DNA of 64,000 nt from Haemonchus contortus (lineage: Eukaryota > Nematoda > Chromadorea > Rhabditida > Trichostrongylidae), in the NCBI GenBank assembly GCA_000469685.2, contig LS997562.1, positions 8,756,007 to 8,820,006 on the forward strand, written 5' to 3'. A program made the position numbers and the translations under genes. Positions 24,218 through 36,080 of this stretch are shown piece by piece (positions within the stretch are counted from its first letter, which is position 1; each line of letters starts with the position of its first letter). The notes under the pieces were generated by a model, which worked only from the letters and a program-made list of their open reading frames with translations, had not been told where the DNA came from and searched no databases.

Positions 24218-24849
24218 TTTGGAAATTTCTAGATTGAATAATCCTCCTTTGTAAGTTCGAGCAGTTGAAATTATTCTGGAATGAATGCTTGTTACTCAAG
24301 GCTTTGCGAGTCGTAGGACTGTTAGAATTGAAAGATTCAATGAAGTAGCACAGGTGTTTTCAATGTCTGTAGTTATATGGTAGAAAAGAACTGGTATATC
24401 CTTATGTCGATCATCTTAAAAGTAAATAAATCGCTACAGAATGCTGATGTGAGCTATGACGAAGGCGTTGATGGCGAATGAGCGAAGATGAGCAGTCTAT
24501 CGCGTCGTAGAGTCAACCATCCCAAGGGGATACGATGGAGGCGTTTACACAGCTACCAATGGACGATTACGGTAGTCACTGGACTACGGGAGCTGTTCCG
24601 GCCTCAAAATGCTTGATTCTTACTTAATCGTGAGATTAGAGAGCGATTATTTTGTTATCAGAATGGTCCTTGTATATCATTGAGGATACCTTATGCAAAG
24701 CTGTGGGAATGAATCTCGGTGTTCATGCATATTTATTTATTTAATTATTTTGATATATTGTGAGATTCTCAAATCATCTTAGGGACCCTTAGCTTTGGGA
24801 GCCAGTCAAAGTTGAGGGAATCTCAAGAAATGTTTCAGAGGAACGGCTC

Positions 24850-25060
24850 TCGTCCCAAGCCTTGCTACTACGATACATTTGGCAAGTCCAGGGATCAAAC
24901 CCTTTGCCGATATTGCTCAGACCAACCTCTATCTATCGTCACTCCGGAGTCTGTTCAGTGGTTTCGGAGTGGTTTTAAGAAGGTGTGAAGGACTGGCTTG
25001 TATGTGAGCTATTCCCTTGAATCTTTGTAATACTTGTATTCTCCTTATGGAGCCCAAATA
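24850..25060 (+). repeat. Diverged copy of the tRNA-derived SINE-like family
   Basis: From the B-box-like AGGGATCAAACCC onward it follows the 30.8-kb copy in order: CAGACCAACC (copy 1 CCGACCAAG), CACTCCGGAGTC (CCCTCCGGGGTC), ACTGGCTTGTATGTGAGC (ACTGACTTGTACATCGGC). The 5' part is poorly preserved. Confidence 0.5.
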
Positions 25061-25150
25061 CACATTACGAACCACCGTAACCCTCAAAGATTGCCTAGAT
25101 TCATCATAAACTGGATTGGACGAGGACGAAGCCTCCATCTCTTTCTGACT

Positions 25151-25755
25151 TCAAGAAGATGCCAATAGGAAAAAAATGAAATCAAACTCTGGAGAGGTAG
25201 GGGTCTGAATGTCACCAAGTATTACACCAGTCAATTCGAATGCACGGCTCATCTTGATGACTTGTTCTTTTGATTTTGCTTTCTCCATCAATTTGTTCTC
25301 TTCAGCAGTCACTCTATACGCCTTGGAATGAATGCTCATGTAGAGCAATTGATATCGCTGTACAAATTTCGTTTTCGGTCAGTTCCGACACGAGCACTCA
25401 GATGTCCCTTGCCCAATTTGACTTGCTTGTCTTTAGACAAGGCTCCCATCGGAACTGAAAGGTAACTACAGTAGTGACTTTTGCTGGGAAGTAATCTGGG
25501 AATATAACAGTTCCTCTGTTGAACGATGATCTGGAAAAAGATTAAGTTTCCATGACCCCAGAAGCGGGTTTGTTCTAAGTTCGTAGGAATTTCTCCTTCT
25601 TCCAACCCACCCGAATCAATTTTTTTTTCTACCAGATCTCGTGTTATAATGGTTTCTGACAAATCGAGTAAAACCTCGGCTGGTATGCAAATTTCCCGTC
25701 GCCATCTCCCACCGACGGCGATTTTGACGTTCCGTTTGAAAGATGGACCGCTCAC
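25151..25755 (-). CDS. Possible exons of an unidentified minus-strand gene
   Basis: Two overlapping open frames (140 and 65 codons) run on the minus strand. Features: acceptor CTTTTTCCAG at about 25532, then acceptor TTACCTTTCAG at about 25459 followed after five bases by an ATG at 25453 (MGALSKDKQVKLGKGH). A second open segment carries AYRVTAEENKLMEKAK. I could not join the segments in one frame with confident splice sites, so it may be two exons with a missed junction, or a broken gene. No family recognised. Confidence 0.25.
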
Positions 25756-28368
25756 CCATGGGAGTGAAATCTATTAGGATGTTTCAACGAGAAAAGCGAT
25801 TGCCGACATCACTTGATGACGGACTTTCGCGCATGTTCAGCAGCTTTTGAAATGGATTCAGGTTTCTAGGGTGGTCTTAGAGCTGATTGATGCTAATTAA
25901 GGGAAATCTAATCAAAAATGTTCGACGAAAGTCGCTATAAGGCCTAAAATGATTGAATGAAAATAACTTTCACTGTGATTCTGATGTGCTGATAGGATCC
26001 TAGCCCCGAATACCCCCAGAACCTACTTAGTTTCAATGAACGTTCACAACATTTTGAACTTAAAACATTACTGTGCAGAAGAGTGCTAAGTGATGCTGTA
26101 TTTTATTCCAAGATGTTGAAAGAAGCGTGAAGCTAAGGCCGGGTAAATATCGGGTGATAGGACTGTATGAAGATCGAAAATCTTATTTGTCTTTTCAATG
26201 CTCGGAATTGAACAGAGGCAACTGTGCTATGACCTTTGACTCTCTAATTTTCCTTGTTGCCAGACAAGCTACCAGCAGACCTGGAAAGGCACTAAATCCA
26301 TTACATATAGGAAATTAAGTGCTAGAGAAATTCGGGGACGGCTGTAGCAATGATTCACTGGGTTTAGGCAGATAATGTACCAGTTGGCATGCGAAGACTT
26401 CTACAACGAGTAGCTTCGTTTTGGTTCAACGGCTCGGTTCGGGTTCAGGTCGTGTTTGCAAACCAGGAGCAAATTGACGGATATGGAGGCGAAGGACACC
26501 AAAATACTACCTTCTTGGGCATCCAGAAGGCTTACTCGTCCACGAACATATCAATCCTTACCCTTATCACTCGTTCGCTGCTATTCGGAGAGAGAGAGAG
26601 AGCAAGAGAAAAAGAAAAAGAGATAGGGACTATTTCCATAGAAATACTTCAGTTCACTTCTCTGCATGATCAACATGACCTTCATGGGAATCAATGTAAA
26701 ATGAAGGAGATTCTTATGGGGATTCGGTTTGATTTTGACAATTTTTTAGGGCGAATTCCTAAGTTTGCGGGTTTATGTGTACCAACAGATATTCTCGAAC
26801 TGGCATCTGAAATCTGTCTTGTTCTTTCTTCTGCGATACCCTCCGGGATTTTTACAAAATAGGTGAGTAACGTTTGTTTTTGGAAAGCACCTAATACCAG
26901 TATTGCTTCCTTTTTTGTTGAGTGCCCAGTTCACTCAACAAAACAAGGCTCTATATTGGCATAAACTGTAGCACAACAAATAAAACCATCGACTAAAGGC
27001 TCTGCAAGGAGCCGAAAAAAGGACGGTAACGGCTTTAGCATCAGGAGGCCCAGAATCACAAGTCGCTTTATGAGGAATTCTCATTTACAGTAAATCGGCT
27101 GAGAGCTGTAAAAAATTTACATCTGCTACTTTGCGTACTGAATTTTACTCATGATTGCGAATCGAAACATGGCGGTTTTTCTGAACCAGTGGGATAACTT
27201 TTCCACTCCGTGGGTTCCAAACGAGCCTAATGTCGAGCTGTGCTGGCATTTTGGGAGTTTGTATAATGAGCAATATAAAACATGTAGCTTCACGGTGCCT
27301 ATGATTCCTCTCCGGAAAAAAAGGAAAATTTGTCCCCCATTCTTATAGTCACTGGTCATTGAGAACATCCTTTTGTTGAATATTATTCCTTTCATCGTTT
27401 TTGAGCTCATCATCCGCATTGCAAGTGCTTCTCGGCCTGAGAAGGAATGGGATCCTCTTATTGTTAGCTGACTTTTCTTTAGTGCCTACGCTACCTTCCC
27501 ATGAAGGGAAAATAGCAAAAGGGTTTTGTTCTTCCGCTTGAGTGCGGCTATTTAAGGAAGCATTCAAGGATTTCGTATGAAATAGCCGATGTCTGATAGT
27601 TCTCAATCGCTCTTTATTTACTCGCTATTGTACATTATAGATTAAATCTTGTGAAATTTTTATTAGACATTTTTTAATGATTCATATAAATAAGCAAAAC
27701 TAGCGTAGTAATATTATTTATTTCGACCCATAGTTGGCATGCTCGTGTCATCAAATCGCACTTGCTTTGGTTTTGCTGAAAATGAGATCTCCTTGTGTTC
27801 GGGAATTTTCGCCATCGGGCAGATGTAGTCACAGGGACGAAACTTTTTCTGTGATATTCGGGAAAGTTTCCGACGACTTTGGCGGGGCTCCTGAAATGGG
27901 TAGTCCAGGGTTATTCGAGTTTAGAAAAGTCAGTTGTTGATTAAAAATAAAAGCAAGGGTCTAAATGATAATAGCAATAGGAAAACAACTGCTTACTAGC
28001 GGAATCGGAATATACCCCCAACAAAATTCCGGTGGGAATCCGTAACGTCACGTAATATGGGGTAAGGCACACTGACAGATGTTCTCCTTGACGAATTCTT
28101 AGGCTACGTGACAGCTAAGTTACTTGGCAGTACACTAGTGCTTGGGAATTTCTGCCCGCCATTTTCAGTGCATGCGGCCTAGACACTGCTTAACCAAATG
28201 CAATGTTCCGGGATCAGACGTACCTGTTCTATAATAGCTGGCAACCTGGATGGAATGAGTTAGCTGTCTGAGAAAAGCAGGGTGATGGCACCATTCTGAA
28301 TGTGCGGGTGGAAAATGTTTCCCGGCGTTTCCTACACTTGCCCAACAAGTAATCTATAGGGGTGAACA

Positions 28369-29558
28369 TTAGGATTTGGAAGAGGTCTGATCTGATTCGG
28401 AAAATGCGCTCTCCCTTTTCAGGCATGGAATAGAACCAAGTTGAAAAAACGGAATTTTTGTTTGCTTTTCAAGCGTCTTTTCATGACCGTTATGCACTGA
28501 AAGCAAACAGATGAACAAACCTCGGACTGCTTTTTTTGACCTGGTCCCATCACGAGTAAACGCATGGATTTGCCGTCTTCGTCATCAAGGCATCGTACGT
28601 GATCGTCTCGAAGCAGCCTTTTTTCGATAAGGTGAGAAGCAACGTGTGAATCATCATGATTTCGATCCGATCGCGAGACTCGTATCACTTGCCAGCGACG
28701 AGAACCCGTTGTCCAGTCATTCGACGGTGATATGGGCTGAACCGTTGATGCTTCGTAGTCAGGTTGCTCCAGATAGCAGCAATCGCTTGTGAGAACGGGA
28801 CATGCGACCAATGGATAGATTCGTGGAATTTTATGCGGCCGAATTCTTGGAATCGTGCACGTATCGTCTGGCTGAATCGTCAGCGGGACGTACCGTGTCG
28901 CTGAAAAAATTTTCAATTTTTTACGATGCTAGTGCAGCTAGCCTTTATGAGAAAAAAAGATAGAGCGAGTAAGTAACGGTGAAACACCTTTGGTTCTGAA
29001 AAAACCTTTTTATTACGGCATTTCGGTATACCAACCAAGCAGCTACTACTTCGGGGTCAGGGTCGGTTATTAGGTAGTCGCAAAAATATAATACAATAAT
29101 TACGGACAACTCACATTTGCTTCAAATGAGTTTTGCTTGCTACTGTTGAATGATGTACTCCTAGTTCCTCCCATCGTTTTGATGTTACCTACTGGGTTTG
29201 CTCCTACAGCAGCTTTTGGGTGTTCATTGCCCCGTGCCGACTTCCGACCGCGACAAGATTGGTTATCAAGGCTTTCATCTCTGGAAGCAAACCTTGAGAA
29301 CCAATGCTATAGGTTTCTTTCCAGGACTAAATCCTCTCCCCAAGATCTGATGATATTGCGGGTAGATTCGGCTGCAGAGCAGCCCACTTTGAATTTGGAA
29401 GCATGACGACGCAAAAATCGTGCTTATTCTTTTGAGATTCAAGACCACTTAGTTACGCGAGTATGCAGTGAAGCATCAAGAGAAGCCTTGAAACCGAAGA
29501 AGAGACGTTCGGAACGATATGTGATCAGCAGTATGTTTGCTCGCGTGCTTGTAGATAA
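28369..29558 (-). CDS. Unidentified minus-strand gene, C-terminal exons
   Basis: Four exons whose phases all agree: 29558-29457 (may extend to about 29638), 29306-29189, 28900-28541, 28496-28369 with the stop at 28369-28371. Acceptors are good (CTCTCCCAG, CCTATAG, TTTTTTCAG, TTGCTTTCAG) and the last intron is 44 bp. The product has a hydrophobic-basic segment (ANILLITYRSERLFFGFKAS), a basic linker, a 119-codon exon with 10 Pro and 5 Cys (TRYVPLTIQPDDTCTIPR to MRLLVMGP), and a hydrophilic tail ending SFSESDQTSSKS-like (AFSESDQTSSKS). I recognise no domain and no start codon, so the 5' end is missing. A chance run of four in-phase exons is unlikely. Confidence 0.45.
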
Positions 29559-29640
29559 CTGGGAGAGAACTGTTGCGGCATTAAATCCGCATCTATTTTT
29601 GAGACAACCTAAGTTGATTTCGAGCCTGTCCGGATAGAAT

Positions 29641-30840
29641 TACCCTTTGGCTCGTTCATCGATTGGCACCACAAGTTATTGTACGGCCAAATCGGTCTTC
29701 ACCCTACTATGACTTCGAATGGAAGCTTGAAGGCACCTCTCCGTGGTATTGCGGTATCAGTGGCTCGGGTCGCTCGTTTCGCGTCCCGGCCTGTGCCGTA
29801 CTTCAAGCCATTATCAACGGTGATTCATTGTTTGTACATAAATTACATAAAGCATTGTTGACCAAACCAAAGAATATCTCGGCACCAGGCCTTATGACCC
29901 TTCACCTCGTATTCCCCATATGAAGTCAGGAAGTAGTACGTCCCGATACCAGATTCGTCGGACAGAGTAAGACCACTGGGTTGGGCTGGGCCTCTCAAGT
30001 CGTCATGGAGGCCGAATCACGACTGAATCCCGCTGCATTTCTAAGTGGGAAGGCGAATCTTGGGGTGCATCAGAAGAGTACAAACCAGGAACTTTATCAT
30101 TTTCTCATCCTTGACGTAAGGAGGAAGAGGGATTGCGTCGTGCGTTCAGTATTCCCCTAATTATTTTCCAAGCAGGTATGAAAACTTTCCCTTAGATAAA
30201 AAATGAAGACCCAGTTTTTAGGCGAGGGCTGTGAAGCTGGTGTTGGTTAAGGGTAAGCACATGTGACTTGAAGGGAGTGTTTATGATAGACGGTGTCTGA
30301 GAGTGCAGAAGTGATGCGATGGGAACGAGGTGGTCAGATGTCTGAGCAGACGATGTGTACCGTTTTCGAGGTGAAGAGTGCGCTCTGAGCAGCCTGCACA
30401 TGCACAAAGTACAGTGTTTCGTCTACGGGGTCCCTCTTCTGAAAGAACTGGTTGGTATAATAAAGGAGATTCATTGAAAGATAACATGCGGTATAGGCAT
30501 TGGTATCACCGAATTCCCAATATCTCCCAATGGTACTCACGTATCTAGACCGGGGTTAAATAAGGGCTTAAAAGAGTGGTTGATTTATATGGAAATCTAA
30601 TGCGTGGAGCATACTTGAGGGATAGACTCAAGAACATTGCATTAGCTGTTTCTCATAAGAAAGGGCAGTAAGCTGTAGTTTGATCGATTTGATGGGGCAC
30701 TGAATATCGTTTTAGAAGGTGAACTGTGCTGACATGGAGCTTTGTTCACTAGTCGATGTACCCGATAGCGCCTTATGCTCTCCCAGACATTATTACGTTT
30801 CTTTAAAATTCAGAAACTTTCAGAGTCACTTATAATATGT
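29641..30840. other. Stretch of probable repeat-derived sequence
   Basis: GC-richer than its surroundings (29640-30060), with several overlapping open frames on both strands, none with consistent splice phases. This pattern suggests repeat-derived DNA, but I have no second copy in the window to prove it. Confidence 0.3.
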
Positions 30841-31148
30841 AGGGCAGAGATGGTGTAGTGGCAAGTGGAGCACTATGTATCTCACACGTACGGTCAGGGG
30901 GTCGAATACCGGATTAATATCTCCCTAGTCCGACCAAGTCTTTCATCCCTCCGGGGTCGGTTAATCGGTACCGGGCTCGTCTGGGAGGATAAAAGCACTG
31001 ACTTGTACATCGGCTGGCCACCGCAAGTCACTGTATAGGCTACATACGCTTCAATGCGCCCTTCGATTCTGGATAGAAGTCGAATGCGTGAGCTCATGTC
31101 TCAGACGGGATCGATCAACGCTCCAAGACTTTACCCTTTTATCCTTTA
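30841..31148 (+). repeat. tRNA-derived SINE-like element, best copy
   Basis: About 308 bp. The 5' part carries an A-box-like TGGTGTAGTGGCAAGTGG and a B-box-like GGGGTCGAATACC, the internal promoter layout of tRNA genes transcribed by RNA polymerase III, but without a tRNA fold. Later landmarks shared with other copies are CCCTCCGGGGTCGG, GACTTGTACATCGGCTGG, GAAGTCGAATGCG, and GACTTTACCCTTTTATC at the end. Related copies lie at 24850, 35778 (minus), 38634, 39341 (minus), 51841 (minus) and 60028 (minus). Confidence 0.75.
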
Positions 31149-31240
31149 GACTTATGATATGGAATTTAGGCGAGCCCAGCTCGCTTATGGGAGTTTTCAG
31201 TAGAAGTTGGTTGACTTTTCTTGTGAATTTGATTGGAACA

Positions 31241-31770
31241 TACAGTAGCGCTCAAAAGTCTTCGGTGAAATGCTTCGACGCTTTTTCGTTCATAACTTTT
31301 TTCCTAGTAGACCAAATTACGCAAAATTTGGATATGTTTAACTAGACCATATTTCACTCTACCTTACACTATTTGACTGCAAAGCTGCAATATCCACAGA
31401 TAGAGCAAGGTGTTTGTTGCTGAAGCAGATTTTGCTAAAACTAAAGTTGTTGACATCCGCACTTATTCGCACCTTATGTGCGTTTTTCTCATCTATTGTG
31501 TTCGGCATTATCGCTCGTACACATTAGACAGGACAAAAAGGAAAGAGATTCTAGAAGGGCCATCATCCGCATTTTCAGTTGATTTTGAGTTCTTGCTCTC
31601 TGGAATATCTGGAACATGATCAGCTTGCAGGTTAATAGTGGTAAACATTCACAATACCCCCACGCTCCGAATATAGAAATTTTGCATGATTGGATCCAGT
31701 AGGAAAAGAGTTACGACTAAATAGTACGGCTGAAGAACCATTTCACCGAAGACTTTTGAGCGCTACTGTA
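31241..31770. mobile_element. Tc1/mariner-type MITE with TA target duplication
   Basis: Perfect 30-bp terminal inverted repeats at 31243-31272 and 31739-31768 (CAGTAGCGCTCAAAAGTCTT...). Both are flanked by TA (31241-31242 and 31769-31770), the target duplication of Tc1/mariner elements. The inverted similarity continues inward with mismatches for about 90-100 bp (CCTAGTAGACCAAATTACGC against CCTACTGGATCCAATCATGC). Element length is 526 bp with no transposase frame, so it is non-autonomous and needs a partner elsewhere. Confidence 0.88.
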
Positions 31771-34700
31771 TGTTCGGGTGGAGTTGGGAAACTTTGAATC
31801 ATTCCTTCGGAAGGCCGAAGCAATCCCGCTACTGAAAGGTGCACAAATTAGGAGATATGAGGCAAATATGATGTTCGGACTTCTACTTGGCGTTGATTCA
31901 CCTATACATCAGGCTGATCAAATATCCCAGGATAAACATATGTTCCAAATATGTGCCCTCATGATTATGGTGGCATGTCCAAATATAACTTTTGTGGAAC
32001 AGCTTTGGGAATTTTCGATTCAGGATCGCCCTCTCAGTGATAAGGCTGCTAGAATTCGTGGACTTTTGAGAGTCACTTCAGCGAATTGCCACGGTGTGAA
32101 TTTGCCAAGGTCTCCATAACTACTACTGGTAGATATAGATGAAGTGCATTTTCCATCCCGCACCCTACCTGATCTTTCGTGAAGCTACTTGGTGGGAGTG
32201 ATAGAGGAAAGGGAACAGATGAGAGAGTGCATGGCGGCATTTCTACTCAGTTATAAGCTAATATATTATATCAATATCATAAATTATAAAGTAAGAAAAT
32301 GAGTACTTACATCTGGCCATAAACGGATATCAAATGACGATAGGGAGGTTAGCAAGCGAACGATCACAAACGGCGACCGTGTCGATGTCGTCGCCGTCGT
32401 CGTCGTCAGCGGCGCACCTTTTAGGCAAACACCCTCGTGGCGAGACAGCTTGTGATTCATGCCCTTCTTCCGAAACTGCCGAAAAAACCGCTTAGCAACA
32501 AAATCCGCATTGATTTCTTCTATCACCAATGTCCTCACACTTCTCAGGTCAACATTCAGTGAACGTTACAGAATTCCAATCGCGGGCACATTACAGATTG
32601 AGCTCCTTGTGTTCATTTCCTCTCGGATCTGTAGAGGTTTTTGTCTCTGCTAGGGGGACATCCTTAATGGGTCTGTTAATTGGGAATAAAGTCTGATTGA
32701 GGCGATTTTTTATTTTATCCTCAATTTCGTAGATAGGTTTTATTTATCCTGAAATTAAATTATTCAGGTGCTGTCGAGTGTTCATAGATATTTTTGTCTG
32801 AAGTGGAATCAGAAGGTCTAAGGCATGTCCACTTGTTAAAATGAGTAATGATAGAAGTTAACTGCACTTGGAGAGACTCGAAGTTAGTGGATTAAACGAG
32901 GCAGACCGAACGGTTTTGATATTTTTGCATTGCAGGGGCCGAAAGTGCCAGTTCAGTACATAGTATCGTTTTTTTTTTGCTTACCGTTCCCGTTGTTCGG
33001 GCGTTTATTCTAATGTATCTAATCTCTGGGAGCGATCGAAGCATTCCAGTAGTTGCTACATACGATTGGGAGCTTATCTGCGTGAGTTTACTGCATGGGT
33101 CCTGAAAGAGGGATTACTTTCAAAAGCAGGTGTGAAGGTCAGCTTAGGATGTGTGAATCATAAGGTGCACACAGAATGAGCGGAGCCACGCCGACAGTAG
33201 ACGGTGCTTGGGCAGAGTTGGCGGTCCCACGTCAAGATCTCGTAAATCTACTTCAGTAAAGTTACAAGATAAGTAAAGTGGGTGAAGTTAAGAAAGGTGC
33301 ATTAGTGAGATTTATGGGAACCAGTTCGTGTCGGCGAGACGTATTTTGCTGGTCGCTGCCCACTATCATAAAATGATATCTGAACTATTTTAAAAGTGGA
33401 AAATGTCTTGCGGGAACAATGTTCAATGCTTCCTGAGCATACCAAATTCTACTGTCGACAGTTTTACAGTAGCAGGTTATGTCCTTGAATGTGGGATGTT
33501 TACTACGGGAACCCAGAACTCGTTTTCAAATTGGCCTAAAGACCATGAAAAAATTGAATAGTATGCTATAAATTCGGTTTGGTGGATTGGAGAAAAGGAA
33601 AACGGTCGGAATGTTTTCGATAAAGGACTGCAATAACAGTATGCGGAAAGGACATACTTTGATTGCAATCGTTCAAAATACAAAAGGTTTGTGTGATTGT
33701 ATGGAACGTATGATATGAGGTGAATTGGCGCTAGTAGGCACAAAAACAGGAATGTGTTCGAGGTGGGCGGAGGGTACGCTGACGGAGTTTCTCCGGATTA
33801 TTCGAAGTGCCCTCTGCCCACCTTGGACCTTGGCCAAATAGTGGTCCGGTGACAATAGCCCGTAAACTAGAGCAAATTGCAGATAATGACGAAATTTTTT
33901 GGGTGGACTGCTTTTGTGCGTGCGTAGCGATGTGGATGGAATTTGTGCTTGGGACAATGGATTGATTAATTGAGGAAGGATTTTGCTTGAAAATGGTGGA
34001 CAGGAATTGCCTCGTGTGGTCGAAAGATGGTTCGCCAAATGTGGCGAGTATATTATGAAAGCTGAAAATGTATAAGACCAACAGCGTATCAATGATAATG
34101 ATAACTATGTTACGGTAGCTAAGATAGTGAGGTAGTTCATGATTTACATAACTAATTCACCAGAATTTATGCGATCGGTATGGAGTTTCCGCATAATTTA
34201 CGACGTGTGGATTCGATGACATTGTTCACAGTCAGAGTCGAGATCGGAATTGGTCTTTCTTAAACGATTCAGCGTCCAGTTCAGAGATCCGTTGCAGATA
34301 AGGCATCATAAATCGTTGTGAAGTGGGTGGTTGTCGCGAGCAATCCAGCGAGTTTTTCGAAGATTTCACTGCCACTTGAGAAAAACTGATACTTCCAGGT
34401 GTCGCAAGACTTCACTATGTATTTTCTATTTTTATCATATCCCCTCTTCTGTTCCGTTTACACCTTTCCCTGTCCTTTCCCTGTCGGTATGGGATCACTT
34501 CCAGGAATGCATTGAAGCATGAAAATTGGGATGCGGCCTTGCTAAGATCGATTCCACGGAATATCACCTTTGATTTTTGGTCTTCAATTAAAGATCGACC
34601 TCCTGGAACGAGCTCTCCTCCAACGGATCACAAAAGAGTAGAGGCAAGTTAAGGCTTCTATTCAAAACCTTCGTGAAAAAGTCTCGTCAACAGCTTTCGG

Positions 34701-35777
34701 CGACCAACCTTTCTTCGTACGTTCCGAGGGATTCACCCGGTGATCGCACATTTCAACCGTCACCAATAAATTGTGCCAGTGTCCGGCTTGTCTCATGTTC
34801 GATTCCTTCGTTGGTGCTGTCTCTTCGCGATCCCGTCGGTTGATGTGACTTGGGTCTATGGAATGACCTCCGCTTTCGAGTCTTTCCGGGAGTCCTAAGC
34901 GTTGTCCTTGCCAAAGGACGAGGAATGATGGCCAATACAATTTCATCCACCTTCGTGGTTACCAAACCCCGGGGGCGTAGGCAAAGGCAAGATGGGCAGC
35001 TGAATTGAAATTGTTAGGTGCGGAGTTAGACGTTCGTTGTCAACTTCGCTAGTCCCTCGATATGCTTGAATGCTTCCCATGCCGCTCATTTCCTTCTCTT
35101 CAAGTCTAAAGCCTAGTCATTCATCATGTTGGCCTGGATACGCCTAGATAGAGCATTCAGAGATACAAATGGTAGTTGACGTCGTTAGATATTAAGCTGC
35201 CTTCTCTTATTCCATTCATATTGCGGCTGAAAAACCTGACCGGATGGAAAGTAGGATAACGTTCCTCGTAGTAACCGAATTGGAGAAGGAATGAAGTGTA
35301 TGCTGTTCGCTTTCTCTCTGCTGTAGCGCCTCGGACATCTGATTTTTCATCGGAATCGAAATCATATCCAGATGTTTACAATGATTCATAGCAGCAGACC
35401 GATGACAAAGTCCTCATGTGTTTTTTTTTTCAGACAAGGCTGACACTTGCTAACAGATATGAGCAATGAATTATTTTTCGCACAGGAGGTGAAATCTACA
35501 ACAAAACGTCTCCCGCAAGCTCTGTGAGTCACAGCAATTTGTTTACTTGTTTTCTGCGCATCCTAAAGACAACATACAGATCAAAATAATGAAGAGAGTA
35601 TCAAAGGGGAAAGGCTAGGATTACAACGAACGAAAGGTAGAAATGGAGAGGATTTGTGAAAGCAGCTGGAGGGAAATTTGGGAATGGCTGACCAGTTGCC
35701 CACAGCTAAAGATGAGCACCATGCCAAAACTGATGTAAAAAAAAGAGTCAAGAATAAACTTCCTCATACAGAACTCT
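31771..35777. other. Gene-poor stretch
   Basis: No gene recognised. A plus-strand frame of 113 codons (31778-32119) starts at a TTG. On the minus strand a segment ending at a good donor (32311, GAT|GTAAGTACT) reads through a GAC/GTC trinucleotide tract at 32381-32412 as TTTTATTSTRSP, and may join an acceptor near 32180; this is weak. At 33673-34092 two minus-strand frames overlap in pyrimidine-biased DNA. At 34662-34965 two more overlap. None shows a known domain. Confidence 0.35.
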
Positions 35778-36080
35778 TATAAAGGAATGTAGCGTAAAGT
35801 TCTTGGGCGTTGGTCAATCCCGTCAGAGGGATGTGCCCCGCATTCGACTTTCATTCAGAATCGTAGTGGCGTCTTGAATGCGTATATGGCCCACACAATG
35901 ACTTATGGTAGCCAGCCAATGTGAAAGTCAGTGCTTTTGTCCTCCCAGATGTGTTACCGATTAACCGACCTCGGAGGGATGGAAGCCTTGGTTGGTCTGA
36001 GCGAGTATCGACCCAGGAATCCATATGAGGACCATGTTTGTAGGATAGTCCGCCGCTTGTCTCTACACCACATCCGCCCA
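35778..36080 (-). repeat. tRNA-derived SINE-like element, minus-strand copy
   Basis: Reverse-complement copy of the 30.8-kb element. In forward orientation it shows GCATTCGACTTTCATTCAGA, CCGACCTCGGAGGGATGG, TTGGTCTGAGCGAGTATCGA and CGCCGCTTGTCTCTACACCA in the expected reversed order. Full length or nearly so. Confidence 0.7.

Larger units (their letters stand above)
24218..28368. other. Gene-poor stretch upstream of ceh-12
   Basis: It holds a diverged SINE-like copy (24850-25060), a (GA)n tract near 26588-26602, and several open frames of uncertain meaning. The longest plus-strand frame starts at an ATG at 26389 (157 codons) but shows no domain; its end overlaps a donor-like TAGGTGAGT. Regulatory DNA for ceh-12 would be expected in the first kilobases, but I see no specific site I can name. 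Confidence 0.4.

Noticed and set aside
26389..26862. 157-codon plus-strand frame from an ATG
   Set aside because: It runs through a (GA)n tract and shows no domain or trans-splice acceptor; kept only as a note.
30841..30930. tRNA gene
   Set aside because: A- and B-box-like words are present but no cloverleaf or acceptor stem, and the copies are dispersed: SINE-like, not tRNA.
33673..34092. Two overlapping minus-strand frames of 139 and 116 codons
   Set aside because: Pyrimidine-biased DNA lowers stop frequency in two frames at once; no splice or family support.
34662..34965. Overlapping minus-strand frames with charged composition
   Set aside because: Two frames are equally open and neither matches anything I know.
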